Under the pieces are notes generated by a model. The model did no database searches. It was not told the DNA's origin and saw only the letters and a list, made by a program, of their open reading frames with translations. The position numbers and the translations under genes are program-made. This document shows, one piece after another, positions 1-9,769 of a stretch of 64,000 nucleotides of DNA. Source of the stretch: Plasmodium coatneyi (Eukaryota; Apicomplexa; Aconoidasida; Haemosporida; Plasmodiidae); assembly GCF_001680005.1 (NCBI RefSeq), contig NC_033567.1:3844001-3908000 (forward strand), read 5' to 3'. Positions within the stretch are counted from its first letter, which is position 1, and the number at the start of each line of letters is the position of its first letter.

Positions 1-834
1 GAAAACGATCACATCAACGTATCTAAAATGAATCCATATATCTCCATTAAGACGAATGAGCTGTATAGCAATGTGAAGTGGTTGTACGATTCGCTGGTTA
101 TAGGTTCTACATACAGTGGGTACTTCTCCCTGTTTGACATCCGGATGAGGAATAACAACGTGCACGCCGGTTACAACGATAATGCACTGAACGACGTTAA
201 TGGTAGCAATCTCAGCGTACATAGCAACGTGAATGTATACTCCGTTCATAAGAAAATCACCAAGTACGAAATTTCAGATATAGATAAATACAACAGCGAT
301 GATAATAATCTGATCTGCCTAAGTTCTTTAAACAACATTTTCATCTTTGACTTGCGTTTTATTAATAGTAGCTTGCCCTATAAAGTTATTCACGATAATT
401 CCTACAATAACTACAGCTTTGATGAGTCTTACTTCGATCCCTACCAGACGTCTGTACAGAATGGAGAATTCACCAACCCCACCAATGTGAATTACTTCTA
501 CGATCATTCGTATAATAATTATTACAACGAAGATTTCTTCAATTCAGACACATTTATCAATTCCCTCTTTTGGTGTAACATTGAAGGGTTTAATTATATT
601 GGGTCGCTAAATAATAAGGGCATTATTAACGTGTTCGATGTGAACAAGAGCAAACACCACTGCGTCTTCACCTACGGGTGTAAGTATATCAAGCTGTTTA
701 AATTCAACCCTTTCAGAATCAACAACTTTGCCTCGGTGGATAAGAATAACATCCTCATCCTGTTCACGCTGCCAGATCATATATACAAGAGTGACTTGGA
801 CTTGTATCTGCAGGATAACCTGCAAGAGGAGTAA
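1..834 (+). CDS. WD40-like repeat protein, C-terminal part (gene starts upstream of the window)
   Basis: The reading frame is open from base 1 and ends with TAA at 832-834, so the gene enters from the left. The first ATG in view (base 28) is probably internal, because the frame before it is also open. The visible 277 residues contain recurring beta-propeller-like strands that end in a hydrophobic-F-D or similar signature: SLFDIR, FIFDLR, INVFDV, and a final strand around NILILFTL. These are spaced as in degenerate WD40 blades and separated by Asn/Tyr/Asp-rich inserts typical of Plasmodium. The family normally provides a protein-interaction scaffold; nothing here identifies the complex. It converges on the YqeH-like gene, with only 116 bases between the two stop codons. 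The WD40 call is a pattern judgement; the missing N-terminus could change it. Confidence 0.6.
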   Translation, partial: ENDHINVSKMNPYISIKTNELYSNVKWLYDSLVIGSTYSGYFSLFDIRMRNNNVHAGYNDNALNDVNGSNLSVHSNVNVYSVHKKITKYEISDIDKYNSDDNNLICLSSLNNIFIFDLRFINSSLPYKVIHDNSYNNYSFDESYFDPYQTSVQNGEFTNPTNVNYFYDHSYNNYYNEDFFNSDTFINSLFWCNIEGFNYIGSLNNKGIINVFDVNKSKHHCVFTYGCKYIKLFKFNPFRINNFASVDKNNILILFTLPDHIYKSDLDLYLQDNLQEE

Positions 835-950
835 CAGCAGAACAGAGGCCACCCCCAAACATTTATGCCCATTTGGGACAGAATTAATACACACTACGGC
901 GGGCCACATCCAAAAAAAGGACACAAGTTTAGGAGTTCAAATCGGTGGAG

Positions 951-3224
951 TTACAAATAATGGGTGATACTTTCTATGTCGCTCTTGTCCCCAATGAGCG
1001 GGGCGATTGCCGTGGTGCCCAAAGTGGAGACGGTCACACCGATTGGTTCATCACGTGACGTGCCGTTGAAGGTGCCCAAGTTGCTGAGCTGTGCAAGCTC
1101 CCCCTGGAGGGTGAGATTCTTCATTTCCTGACGGCGGCCAGGGTTTAGCCTATCGAGCTCCTCAATGAGTTTCTTCTTTTTCCGCATCACCTTGGCGGTC
1201 CTTCCTCGGTAGGACTTATATTTGAACACATCGACCTGTGTATGCTTCACTGCATCAGTAATCATAGAAGGTCTTCGATATATTTTCACATTTTTCGGGG
1301 CGTATATTTCAAACACCTTAACCCCCCTGCCAGTGACAGAGAACCAACACAAGTCAGAAATGACAATATCATCGATGCTTTCGAAATCCTTCCCAAAAAC
1401 TTTCACTGTATGTTTAACAAAAGGTTTCAGAAGATCAAAATCTGCTTTCACATGAGGAGGGTACAAGAAGGAACATTTTTTTTTTTCCAGAAAATCTTCC
1501 ACCTTTTCACTTCTGCACATGTGAATAGTAACCCTATTGGAGATGTAAAAAGTCACCAAGGCAAAGGAACCATATATTAAATTGATGTAACATAGACTAC
1601 CCAAAATAATGGATGAATTTTCCTTCAATTTATATGTAAAGGGTTGAATTCGTTTGTTTATGCAAATGCTGTTTAGGTCTATATCTTTGTACAAAATGGA
1701 AGAGTACTGGTACTTCGTTGGAATCCCCATCGTATCGATAATTTTTATATTTTTTTTTAACTGAAAAGTGTTGTAATTTAGTGTTGTGTATGGTATATTC
1801 GATGTGGTAACTCCTCCTTTTTTTCTCCTATTGTAGATATCTCCTATGTGCTTATAATTTATGTATTTTAGAAAAGAGTTCACGAAGGATGACTTTCCTA
1901 CATTCACACATCCTACTATGTAGATATCTGTTCCTTTTTCCAAATCGACATAGTACTTCATTCTTTCTTCTAACATATTCAGATTGTAGAACTTTAAGGC
2001 TGATATAAATATTAAGTCATTTATATGGGCGTTTTTTATTTGCCTCACTAAATTGCGGAACCAGATTTTTACCATTTCCAGGTTTGTCGACTTGGGTAGA
2101 CAGTCCACTTTATTAACTAGCCATATGATATTTATGTCTTTATTCTTACACCCTATATACAACTCTGGCAGGATGGTATTTTCTATATTTGTTATATCTA
2201 CTAGATACAGAACGAGGGATTTTCTTTTCATTTTTTTTATCAAATTATTCATCACCTCATTTCTGTCTCCTTGGATATACTTGGCTGTGCTTACTTGCAT
2301 TTTTTCCACGTCCAACTTTTTCATGTCATTTCTTTTTTTTAAAATGTCCTTCTTCTCATATATATTTACGCTCCTCTGGTCGATACGGTAGGACGGGTCG
2401 TGGTAGTAGTTCTCCCCTGCGTCCTCCATTTGGGTGGTGTCAATCTCCCTTCCCGCTTTGTCAGTTACGCTGTTTTGTTCTCTTTCTTCCTCAACATGTA
2501 GGATGTGATCATTCCGACCATTCCCTTCCTCTATGTTGGACTCTTTTTGCTCTTCCTTCCTATGTGGTGGGCCCCCCCGTTTATGCTTCCTCCCACGCTC
2601 AACCTGTTCCAACAATTCGTTCACTTCACTTTTAACAGTGGGGGTTCCCGTTGGGGTGGTCTCCAGGGATGCCTGTTCATCCGGTTCGGTCTGTGTGGAG
2701 GATGACCCCCTCATTGGGGTCCCCCCCTTACGCCGACGTTTGACCTCCTCCTGCAGCTGCGTCCTGCATTTTATAATATTTTCAATTCTGTTCGTGTCCA
2801 CCTCGCATTGCATGTTGGTACATTTATAATGCTGTAACCTGTAGCACCTTTTGCACAAAATAATTTTCGTCTTGACACGAAAACTGGGGAAGTTATTTAC
2901 ATCGACCTTCACCCCGTCAGGAACTGAACTCACTTCCTCCCCCTTCACTTTGGTGTAAAACTTTATTCGCCCATTGCTGTACTTTTCGTACACACTAAAG
3001 GGGACGAACCCCGTTTTTCTTTCATCTGTGGTTTGGAGGAATTCCCCACATCCTATGCAGGTTAATTTCCTTAATGGATTAATGTAGAAATGGTCCTTTT
3101 CAATTGTCAAGGGGGAGTCATTTTGGCTACTAAATTGTGGGACCCTTACATGGGGGCGACTCAACCGGGCAGTAATATGGTACCTGCTTCTTTGGAGCGC
3201 GTTTTTTAGAATTATCCCAAGCAT
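951..3224 (-). CDS. YqeH-type circularly permuted GTPase, probably organellar
   Basis: The 757-residue product has the YqeH/NOA1 layout. A zinc-binding treble clef comes first (C56-x2-C59 and C124-x2-C127 in CIGCG and CKRCYRLQHY). The GTPase motifs follow in permuted order: G4 NKVD near residue 371, then the P-loop G1 GCVNVGKSS near 436, then G3 DTMG near 495. Bacterial and organellar members assist assembly of the small ribosomal subunit. The first 30 residues are Arg/Lys-rich with no acidic residues and look like a mitochondrial presequence, so a mitochondrial site is inferred; an apicoplast site is possible. Between the zinc finger and G4 lies a roughly 150-residue Glu/Lys/Gly-rich Plasmodium insert. 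The start is a genuine ATG, the first in the frame. The family call is firm; location and substrate are inferred. Confidence 0.87.
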   Translation of the reverse strand: MLGIILKNALQRSRYHITARLSRPHVRVPQFSSQNDSPLTIEKDHFYINPLRKLTCIGCGEFLQTTDERKTGFVPFSVYEKYSNGRIKFYTKVKGEEVSSVPDGVKVDVNNFPSFRVKTKIILCKRCYRLQHYKCTNMQCEVDTNRIENIIKCRTQLQEEVKRRRKGGTPMRGSSSTQTEPDEQASLETTPTGTPTVKSEVNELLEQVERGRKHKRGGPPHRKEEQKESNIEEGNGRNDHILHVEEEREQNSVTDKAGREIDTTQMEDAGENYYHDPSYRIDQRSVNIYEKKDILKKRNDMKKLDVEKMQVSTAKYIQGDRNEVMNNLIKKMKRKSLVLYLVDITNIENTILPELYIGCKNKDINIIWLVNKVDCLPKSTNLEMVKIWFRNLVRQIKNAHINDLIFISALKFYNLNMLEERMKYYVDLEKGTDIYIVGCVNVGKSSFVNSFLKYINYKHIGDIYNRRKKGGVTTSNIPYTTLNYNTFQLKKNIKIIDTMGIPTKYQYSSILYKDIDLNSICINKRIQPFTYKLKENSSIILGSLCYINLIYGSFALVTFYISNRVTIHMCRSEKVEDFLEKKKCSFLYPPHVKADFDLLKPFVKHTVKVFGKDFESIDDIVISDLCWFSVTGRGVKVFEIYAPKNVKIYRRPSMITDAVKHTQVDVFKYKSYRGRTAKVMRKKKKLIEELDRLNPGRRQEMKNLTLQGELAQLSNLGTFNGTSRDEPIGVTVSTLGTTAIAPLIGDKSDIESITHYL

Positions 3225-4392
3225 TTGTAGAGGTGTTCACATACATGTGGAGAGAGTAATGCTCCTTAGTACTTCCACTTATGTGGGGTATAGCCACGTG
3301 CTTACTTGCATACACAGATGTGTCACCCGACTTTCATTTTTCCTCCCTAACGTTCTGCTTTCGATAGGCTGTTGCTAACAAGTTTTAACTTCCGGAAGGA
3401 TTCAAGAATAATTCGCGTCTCGATTCGTGGGTGCCTCTTTAACTCATCATAGGATTAAAAGTATTTTTTTTTCCCCTCCCCGTACGTGTGAAGCAGTAAA
3501 TGTTGCTAAGCAGGCATATGTATACGGTGTGCCCCTTAGAAAAAAAAATCCACTCTTTCATCCGTTACTACAACATTTACAATTTTTTCCTTTTGAAGAT
3601 GTGCTTTTTTCAAAATGTGGTCGGACCGGCGACGGGGATGTCGTGAAAAGGTGCACGGGCGGGAATAACCACATATGCACTGTTCCATATGTGTAGAGGT
3701 AGTGGTGGTTTCCTCAGAATACTTCCCTTTAAGGGGCCATATGTGCTTTCTCCCACTGTGTTGGCAAAACAGAGGGACAATTCCAAGTACCCACATAAGA
3801 ACCTTTTCGCAAAATTTTAATTCTGCCTTGTGAGAAGTTTACCCACCGTTCAAGTGGACATGTTGTGCAAGGGAGGAGGCATGCCATGGGCGCATGCGAA
3901 AATGAGGGTAAAATGAACGTGTAAAAAAGGGTGGAAAATGGCGTAAAGTTGATAATACGCATAAATATGCAGACATACACGCAGCAGTTTTGTTGGTCCG
4001 GTTTACCATTTCCTGCTCGGCCGAACAACAGCGTATATGCAGATAAGCGCTTTAAAATTTTGGAACAAACAAAATGGGGTGGTAAGAAAAAAAAAAAAAA
4101 AAAAAACTCTTAAAATGGTGTGTGCCAAGCTGCTGTGAAGGAATTTCAAAATGGGCGAAATTGCCCTTGCGCGCAGCAACGCTGGGGTGGTAGTTTGGTT
4201 TGGTTTGGTTTGGTTTGGTTTGGTTGTTCCCTCCCTTTGGGTGAGGTTTCATGGAAAGTCGTTGGTACTACCCCAAATGGGCGTAGTTTCCATGTGAGGG
4301 GGGTTTCCTATTAGCCCGAACCCCCCCTCATGCGATGACAAAACTAGTTTTGTTAGAAAGGACGAGAAGAGCAGGCTTGTTCCTTCTCCAAA
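3225..4392. other. Intergenic region between the YqeH-like and DBP5 genes
   Basis: No gene is supported. The region holds the 5' flank of the YqeH-like gene and the 3' flank of DBP5, both on the minus strand. Short frames here have no conserved motif. It contains an A20 run at 4087-4106 and the GGTTT array listed separately. Confidence 0.7.
4194..4225. repeat. Pentanucleotide microsatellite (TTTGG)6
   Basis: Six perfect copies of TTTGG plus a partial TT lie downstream of the DBP5 stop codon. The unit differs from the Plasmodium telomere repeat (GGGTTYA), so it is read as an ordinary microsatellite, likely length-polymorphic between isolates. Confidence 0.95.
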
Positions 4393-6963
4393 TTAGTCCC
4401 CCCCCTTCGACGGGGAAGTGATCATAAGCTCGGAATCGACTTCCAAGTCTGAAATGACACACTGGTAATATTGCTCTATTTGCTTAATATGAACGAGCTG
4501 ATTTTTATTGACAAAATTAATGGCCATTCCTTTGGTGCCAAATCTTCCTGTTCTTCCAATCCGATGAATGTAAGTTTCCATGTTCACTTTTTTGTTAGAA
4601 AAATGGTTACCATAATTTTCTGAAATTCTTCCATGAAAGACATAAGGCAGGTCAAAATTGATAACTAAGCTGATGGTGGGAACGTCTATCCCCCTGGAGA
4701 GCAAATCTGTGCAGATCAAAACTTTGGATACACCACTCTTAAAATCGGACATGAGGGTATCTCTCGTTTTAGGGTCCATGCCTAGCACATTTGCCTTTTG
4801 CACTTGATTTCTTGTAAACCTGCTAATAACACTGTCGGCACAAATGAGGGTAACATTGTGGCCACGCTCCGTCATGAACTGGTACAGATTGTAAGCAGAG
4901 ACTTTTGAGTTCACAAAAATGACACACTGAGCAATGCTCATGGAGCAATATAACTCAGACAGGTAGTAATATTTTTGTTCTTCATTTTCTGTTAAGAGAT
5001 AATACTGCTTAACACATTTCAAAGTTAAGTCTTCCTGTCGGACACTTATTTTAGATGCTTTTGGAGCAAACCTATCCGCAAAGGATCGTACCTCTTCATT
5101 ATATGTAGCAGAAAAGAGAAGAATTTGACACTGTTTTGGTAAAAACCTTTTGATATTTTCCACCTGGGAAGACATATTATTTTTAATATCAATTAAATCA
5201 TCCGCTTCGTCTAGAACAAAAATTGTTACATTCTTTGTATCCACAAATCTTCTTTTTAAAAGGTCCAATGTTTTTCCTGGCGTACCAACATAAATTTGGA
5301 ACCCCGCGTTTTTATCATATCTATCACAGAGTGGAACAGCTAGGAAAACTTTCACGGTTAAATATTTGGTGAACTTTCCTACAACATCGTAATTCTGTTG
5401 AGCTAATTCCCTCGTTGGACAGATACACATAGCTTGCAGTGTCCCTTCATTCCGATTTATTTTCGACAACATCGAAATGACAAAGGTAAGTGTTTTTCCT
5501 GACCCATTCTGAGCCTGCGCTATTAAATTTCTGTTACTATTTAAAATGTACGGAAGAGCCAAGCCTTGTATTTTCGACGGGGCGAAAAACTTTAAATATG
5601 TTAATATCTGTATAAGGTCATTATCTATGTTTAATTCTTCCCATGTGTTTCTAGAACGATATAACTTGACGTCCTTCACTTCTTCGTTGTTGTTACTATT
5701 TAATGCTTTGCTGAAATCGAAGTTACTTAACTTTTTCTCCTTTGCATTTTCGTCATTTTTTATGTTCATATTTTCTATCATGGAGATTGCCTCCTCTTCG
5801 ACCGGTTCCTTCGTTTCTGCGTTTTCTATTATGTAATCATCGTCGTCTTCCACCAGCGTGTCGAATTTTTTCTTCACCCCAGTATCGCTTTTTTCATTGT
5901 CTTGTTCCTTCTCCTTGTTTGTAGTAGCATCTGCTGAACCTGTTCCCTTGGTGAAAATCCCTTGTGTTGTTTCGCCCTTTGTAGAGGCGGCACCATCTTC
6001 ATTCTTCTTCCCACTGCCAAAGGGGGTACTACCGAATGGGGTACTACCGAATGTGGTGCCACCAAATGTGGTGTTACCAAATGTGGCATTACCAAACCCG
6101 CTGAATCCGCTAAAGCCGAACTTGTTCGTACTGCCACTACCATTGCGGCCCTTATCTTCCCCAAATTGAGCGAAGAAATTTTTCTTTCCATCTCCAAAAA
6201 TGCTACCACCTCCACCAGATGATTTTTCCTTTGTGTCATTTCCCGTATTGTTTAATCCACTGGAAAAGCTAAAACTGGGAAAAATGTTCTTTTCACTTTT
6301 CGTACCAAAGAGGTTGAGCCCTTTGTTTCCCGTCTCTTTCTCCTCCGTTTTTTTCTCCCCATTTGTTTGCGTTGCATCTTCGTCTTTCTTCTTTCCATTC
6401 GTTGCACTGTCTTTGTCGGAAGTGCCTTTATCGGAAATACTTTTGTCAGATGGTTTTTTGTCCTCCCCTGCCTCTTTTTCGTTGGCCCCACTGCTGGGCA
6501 ACTTCAACTGGCTGAGCCCCGCTGCACCGTCTTTTCCCTGCCCGCCCATCATACTCAGCACGGTTTGCATGATTTTCGGGTCGTCCTTATTCTTCTGCAG
6601 GTAGCTCATCAGCATGTTCATGACGTCTTCCCCGCCCGCTGCGGCCTTTGCGTCATCTTTGCCTTCGCTTTTCTCATCATCTTTACTTTCCGCTTTGGCG
6701 TCACCTTTACTTTCCGCTTTGGCGTCATCTTTACTTTCCTTTTTGACGTCATCTTTACTTTCCTTTTTGACGTCATCTTTACTTTCCTTTTTGACGTCAT
6801 CTTTACTTTCCCCTTCGACGTCACTTTTACTTTCCTCCTTTGTGTCGTCTTTCTTTTGTTCTTCATCGGCGGGTGAATCCTTTAACTCCTCATTTTTCGC
6901 CTTATCATTCGTCTTTTCATCGTTGGTTTTTTCGCCACTGGGGGTTTCCTCCTCTACGCTCAT
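4393..6963 (-). CDS. DBP5: DEAD-box RNA helicase DBP5 (DDX19) with FG-rich N-terminal extension
   Basis: The 856-residue product carries a complete DEAD-box core from about residue 430. It has a Q-motif (FAPSKIQ), Walker A AQNGSGKT near 483, PTRELAQQ, DEAD near 583, SAT, RGIDVP and HRIGRTGRFG near 800. The segment INFDLP followed by ETYIHRIGRTGRFG and the C-terminal arrangement match DBP5/DDX19, which remodels mRNPs on the cytoplasmic face of the nuclear pore. It carries a Plasmodium insert between INFDLP and ETY. The first 430 residues are unusual. Residues about 45-100 are eight-residue repeats (KESKDDVK type). Residues about 215-325 are rich in FG/TFG/PFG dipeptides like an FG nucleoporin. 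Start is ATG at 6963. The helicase call is very firm; DBP5 orthology is likely. Confidence 0.92.
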   Translation of the reverse strand: MSVEEETPSGEKTNDEKTNDKAKNEELKDSPADEEQKKDDTKEESKSDVEGESKDDVKKESKDDVKKESKDDVKKESKDDAKAESKGDAKAESKDDEKSEGKDDAKAAAGGEDVMNMLMSYLQKNKDDPKIMQTVLSMMGGQGKDGAAGLSQLKLPSSGANEKEAGEDKKPSDKSISDKGTSDKDSATNGKKKDEDATQTNGEKKTEEKETGNKGLNLFGTKSEKNIFPSFSFSSGLNNTGNDTKEKSSGGGGSIFGDGKKNFFAQFGEDKGRNGSGSTNKFGFSGFSGFGNATFGNTTFGGTTFGSTPFGSTPFGSGKKNEDGAASTKGETTQGIFTKGTGSADATTNKEKEQDNEKSDTGVKKKFDTLVEDDDDYIIENAETKEPVEEEAISMIENMNIKNDENAKEKKLSNFDFSKALNSNNNEEVKDVKLYRSRNTWEELNIDNDLIQILTYLKFFAPSKIQGLALPYILNSNRNLIAQAQNGSGKTLTFVISMLSKINRNEGTLQAMCICPTRELAQQNYDVVGKFTKYLTVKVFLAVPLCDRYDKNAGFQIYVGTPGKTLDLLKRRFVDTKNVTIFVLDEADDLIDIKNNMSSQVENIKRFLPKQCQILLFSATYNEEVRSFADRFAPKASKISVRQEDLTLKCVKQYYLLTENEEQKYYYLSELYCSMSIAQCVIFVNSKVSAYNLYQFMTERGHNVTLICADSVISRFTRNQVQKANVLGMDPKTRDTLMSDFKSGVSKVLICTDLLSRGIDVPTISLVINFDLPYVFHGRISENYGNHFSNKKVNMETYIHRIGRTGRFGTKGMAINFVNKNQLVHIKQIEQYYQCVISDLEVDSELMITSPSKGGD
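6675..6840 (-). repeat. 24-bp tandem repeat inside the DBP5 coding sequence
   Basis: Near-identical 24-base units encode an eight-residue Lys/Glu/Ser/Asp repeat (KESKDDVK and variants such as AESKDDAK). Four central units are almost identical at the nucleotide level, which suggests recent expansion by slippage or unequal exchange. Outer units have diverged. Confidence 0.9.
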
Positions 6964-8682
6964 TTTGCCAACTGTTTTTTTTTATTATACTGTCTGGGGG
7001 GCTTCAAGTAAAGAAGGGATGCTTTTCTGCTCACCTAGTGGTAGGACTCCTTCGACCGTTTGGGGCAAAGTGGCTACACGGTATGCCTTGCGAATTCCTC
7101 TTCAGGAGCTACCGACTTGGGGGCTTCCCTTTCGAGTAGAATCACGCAGAAACGTGGGTGCTCCAGATCCTGCACGGCTTGACTGGGATGTATACTCCCC
7201 GCAGAAAACTTGCAAGCTGAAAGGACCCGTTAAGGATATCCCCACTTAGGTCAACCGCTTTCCTGCTTTAACGTGCGTTTGGGCCTTTTCTTAAATAGCT
7301 CTGCATCTGGGTGGGGAACATATTATATATATGCTATTTTCTGCAGTACAGGAAGAGTAACTCTAAGGATAACAAAACTGGGGTGGCAGTTTTTTTTTTT
7401 TTTTTATGCCTCTTGGTAGCATATGCCGATTTGCTGCTGTTACGTCGTTTATTATATGTAACTTTTTTTTTTTTTTTTTTTTATTTCAGAAAGAGAGTGG
7501 CTAATGAGAATTTTCGGTGCTAACTCCCTTTTCAATTTGGCTTATCTTACCCGTTCGCATGATGGAAGGGATTTAAATAAAATAAAATAATACAGAAAAA
7601 TGGTTAAAAAAAACAATAAAAAAAAAAAAAGAGAGAAAAGCAAATTTTAAAAGTGCCGAATTCGCATCGAAGTATTCAAAAAATTGTCGTCCCCAACGAT
7701 GTAGAATATGTTCGTGAATACGCATATGTTCAGTACAGCGTAGTGCGGCACAGTATATGTGAGCGAACGGACGGACGGACGAACAAATATAAGCGGGAGA
7801 ATAACGCAGAACGCAGGCTTACACTTCTGTATATTTTCGTTGCGTTTACATTTTATGCCTGTGGAAGCACAACGAGTGTGCTCATGCTAGCCACACGAAC
7901 GTTTTCTTTTATTTCAGCTTTTGTTCGGCACGGTGATTGGCGAATGGATAGCGCAGGGTGCATTTTTTTTTCACCATACGTAAAACATAGGGCAATCGCT
8001 TCGATCTTTAGAATGGCAAATTTGGTTGCATGCTGGACAGTACAAGCAGGATACCTTTTTGCTTCCATGCTGCGTTAACAAAGTGAATAAATCAAAGGCG
8101 GGGGGGGCGAGAGAAACTGTTCCGTTTAGCTAGTTGTCGGTTCCGGTGCATTGCGGTAGGGGCTAACAAATTGACAAGTTATTTCCCCCAGTGGAAAGTA
8201 ACATCGTGCTGGGGCAAGGATAAATCCTCTTTTGTTATTTTTTCAAAATAAATAAATCACCAGGCAAAGGGTGAAGTAAAACAAATAAATCCATTTTTCG
8301 CACATTTAAGATGAAATATTATGTCAAATAAAAAAAAAAAAAAAAAAAAAATGGCATACCAACATGTGTTAAAAAATAATGCGCAAACAAGTATCAAAAA
8401 AGCAACGAAACGAGAAGGCGTGGATTGAATTTCATTTTTTCAACGTTGCGATATTTTACTGTTTTTCTCTCTACGCGTTGGTGTAGATTTTGTTTGAAAA
8501 AAAAATGGACGTAGTTGCACTTACGCGATTTATGGAAACTTCAAATTTTGCAACGACTGTAAATGGGGTGAAGGGGGGATGAAGTCTGAAAATTTGTTCC
8601 CACGTTCGTTCCATTTTTAAGGTGTGAAAGAAATTGATAAAATAAGTCGGTCCTTCCGCTTACCAACGGTACAACGGTATAG
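6964..8682. other. Intergenic region, 5' flank of DBP5 and 3' flank of TVP23
   Basis: No gene is supported. The region contains T-runs near 7389-7405 and 7461-7483, a short GGAC repeat near 7770-7783, and an A22 run at 8330-8351. The longest frame (7653-8078, plus) has no ATG start and no recognisable motif and was not called. Confidence 0.65.
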
Positions 8683-9769
8683 CTACCCACTGAACGCCGT
8701 CTTGTAGAACTGGTTCAAATTGATGCGGCTCAAAAAGGTGCCCACTACTTTATGCTGCTCCTTGGAGCACTTCCAAAAGTTACATAAGTTGTAAAAGGAG
8801 AGAAATAGGCACAAAAAGCAAAGCAAAAACCAGCATAACTGAAAGGACAACAACATCAGTAAGGTCTGACTCAGCCATATGAAAAAGTTTACATACAGTG
8901 CATACCAAAAAACCTTCTTGTCTGTGGCATTCAGTAGGCTTTCATCTGACGTTTTGAAAATAATCTTGTTGGAGTAGTCTTCATTGGCGTCGATCCACCA
9001 TATCATCTTCACCAGGAGCCTTAAGAGGGAGAGTAAAAGGGGCGGAGGAAAAAAAAGAACACATTCTTATATGAACGTTATTATATACACACATGTTTGT
9101 ATGTCTACATCTGCAGGAACGCATAACAACGGGGGGGAAATTCCCTCCCCGTCATAACACCCCTTGTGTTACTTTTACCCACCTGCCGGTTATATTTTTA
9201 ACCAAATAAAAATCCAACGAAACTAAAAATAGGGTAACTGCAAAGGTGATGATAAAGTCATGTTCATCCGATTCTTCACTTCCAAATAGGGAGGGTCCCA
9301 TGAAATATCTGCAAAGTGGGGGAAAAATCAATATGAAAAAAAAAAAAAAAAAAATCATTTTAATTTATTTTACCAAGGTTAACTTAACCCATTTGGTAAA
9401 ATGAACTGAACAATTTAAACTCGCTGGGACAGGTAAAACATGTAGTCAATGCACTTTGAAAAGGCAACCACTCACATGTCTGCCTGTCTGCATGGGCATA
9501 TATATACGCATGGCCAATCATGCTATAGAAACATGCATTTATTACAGCGACACGGCAAGGAGCTTAAAAAAAACGTGGGCGAAACAAATATACGGATGGT
9601 TGCTTTTGTTGAGGACACCGTCAAAGTAGGTGGTCAGGGCGTTTTTATCAAATGGTGCTTTGTTATTCACACTAGAGGAGTTGTTAGTGCTCATTGGGTT
9701 TCCTAAAACTGTTGGGAGCTGTGCACTGCCCGAATAATTTTTGCCGCTAGCAAATGGGTAACTGTCCAT
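8683..9769 (-). CDS. TVP23: TVP23 (FAM18) family Golgi membrane protein, three exons
   Basis: Exons are 9546-9769, 9183-9308 and 8683-9019 (join, minus). Phases agree at both junctions and give 228 residues, normal for the family. Donors are GTAATA and GTGGGT; acceptors are TTTGCAG and TCTTAAG. Splicing creates the TVP23 signature: a His-Pro...FFKLLAVSL helix, then DFYLVKNITGR joined to LLVKMIWW, matching the family pattern D-F-W-x-V-K-N-x-[ST]-G-R-L-L-V...W-W. Several hydrophobic segments follow, including one of about 45 residues in exon 3. TVP23 proteins sit in late Golgi/TGN membranes and support vesicle traffic. The gene is divergent from RPC5 across 1.5 kb. Exon structure is inferred from sequence only, but the restored motif supports it strongly. 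Confidence 0.88.

Noticed and set aside
4194..4225. Telomere-like repeat
   Set aside because: The unit is TTTGG, not the Plasmodium GGGTTYA repeat, and it is an isolated six-copy array in a gene-dense region.
5874..6876. Several long frames on both strands across the DBP5 N-terminus
   Set aside because: They are shadows of the repetitive, purine-rich DBP5 coding sequence, which has a complete helicase core in its frame.
7653..8078. Possible 141-codon gene upstream of TVP23
   Set aside because: It starts from a non-ATG codon, shows no conserved motif and lies in a T/A-run-rich intergenic region.
9449..9706. Plus-strand frame near 9.5 kb
   Set aside because: It is antisense to TVP23 exon 1, whose splicing and signature are well supported.
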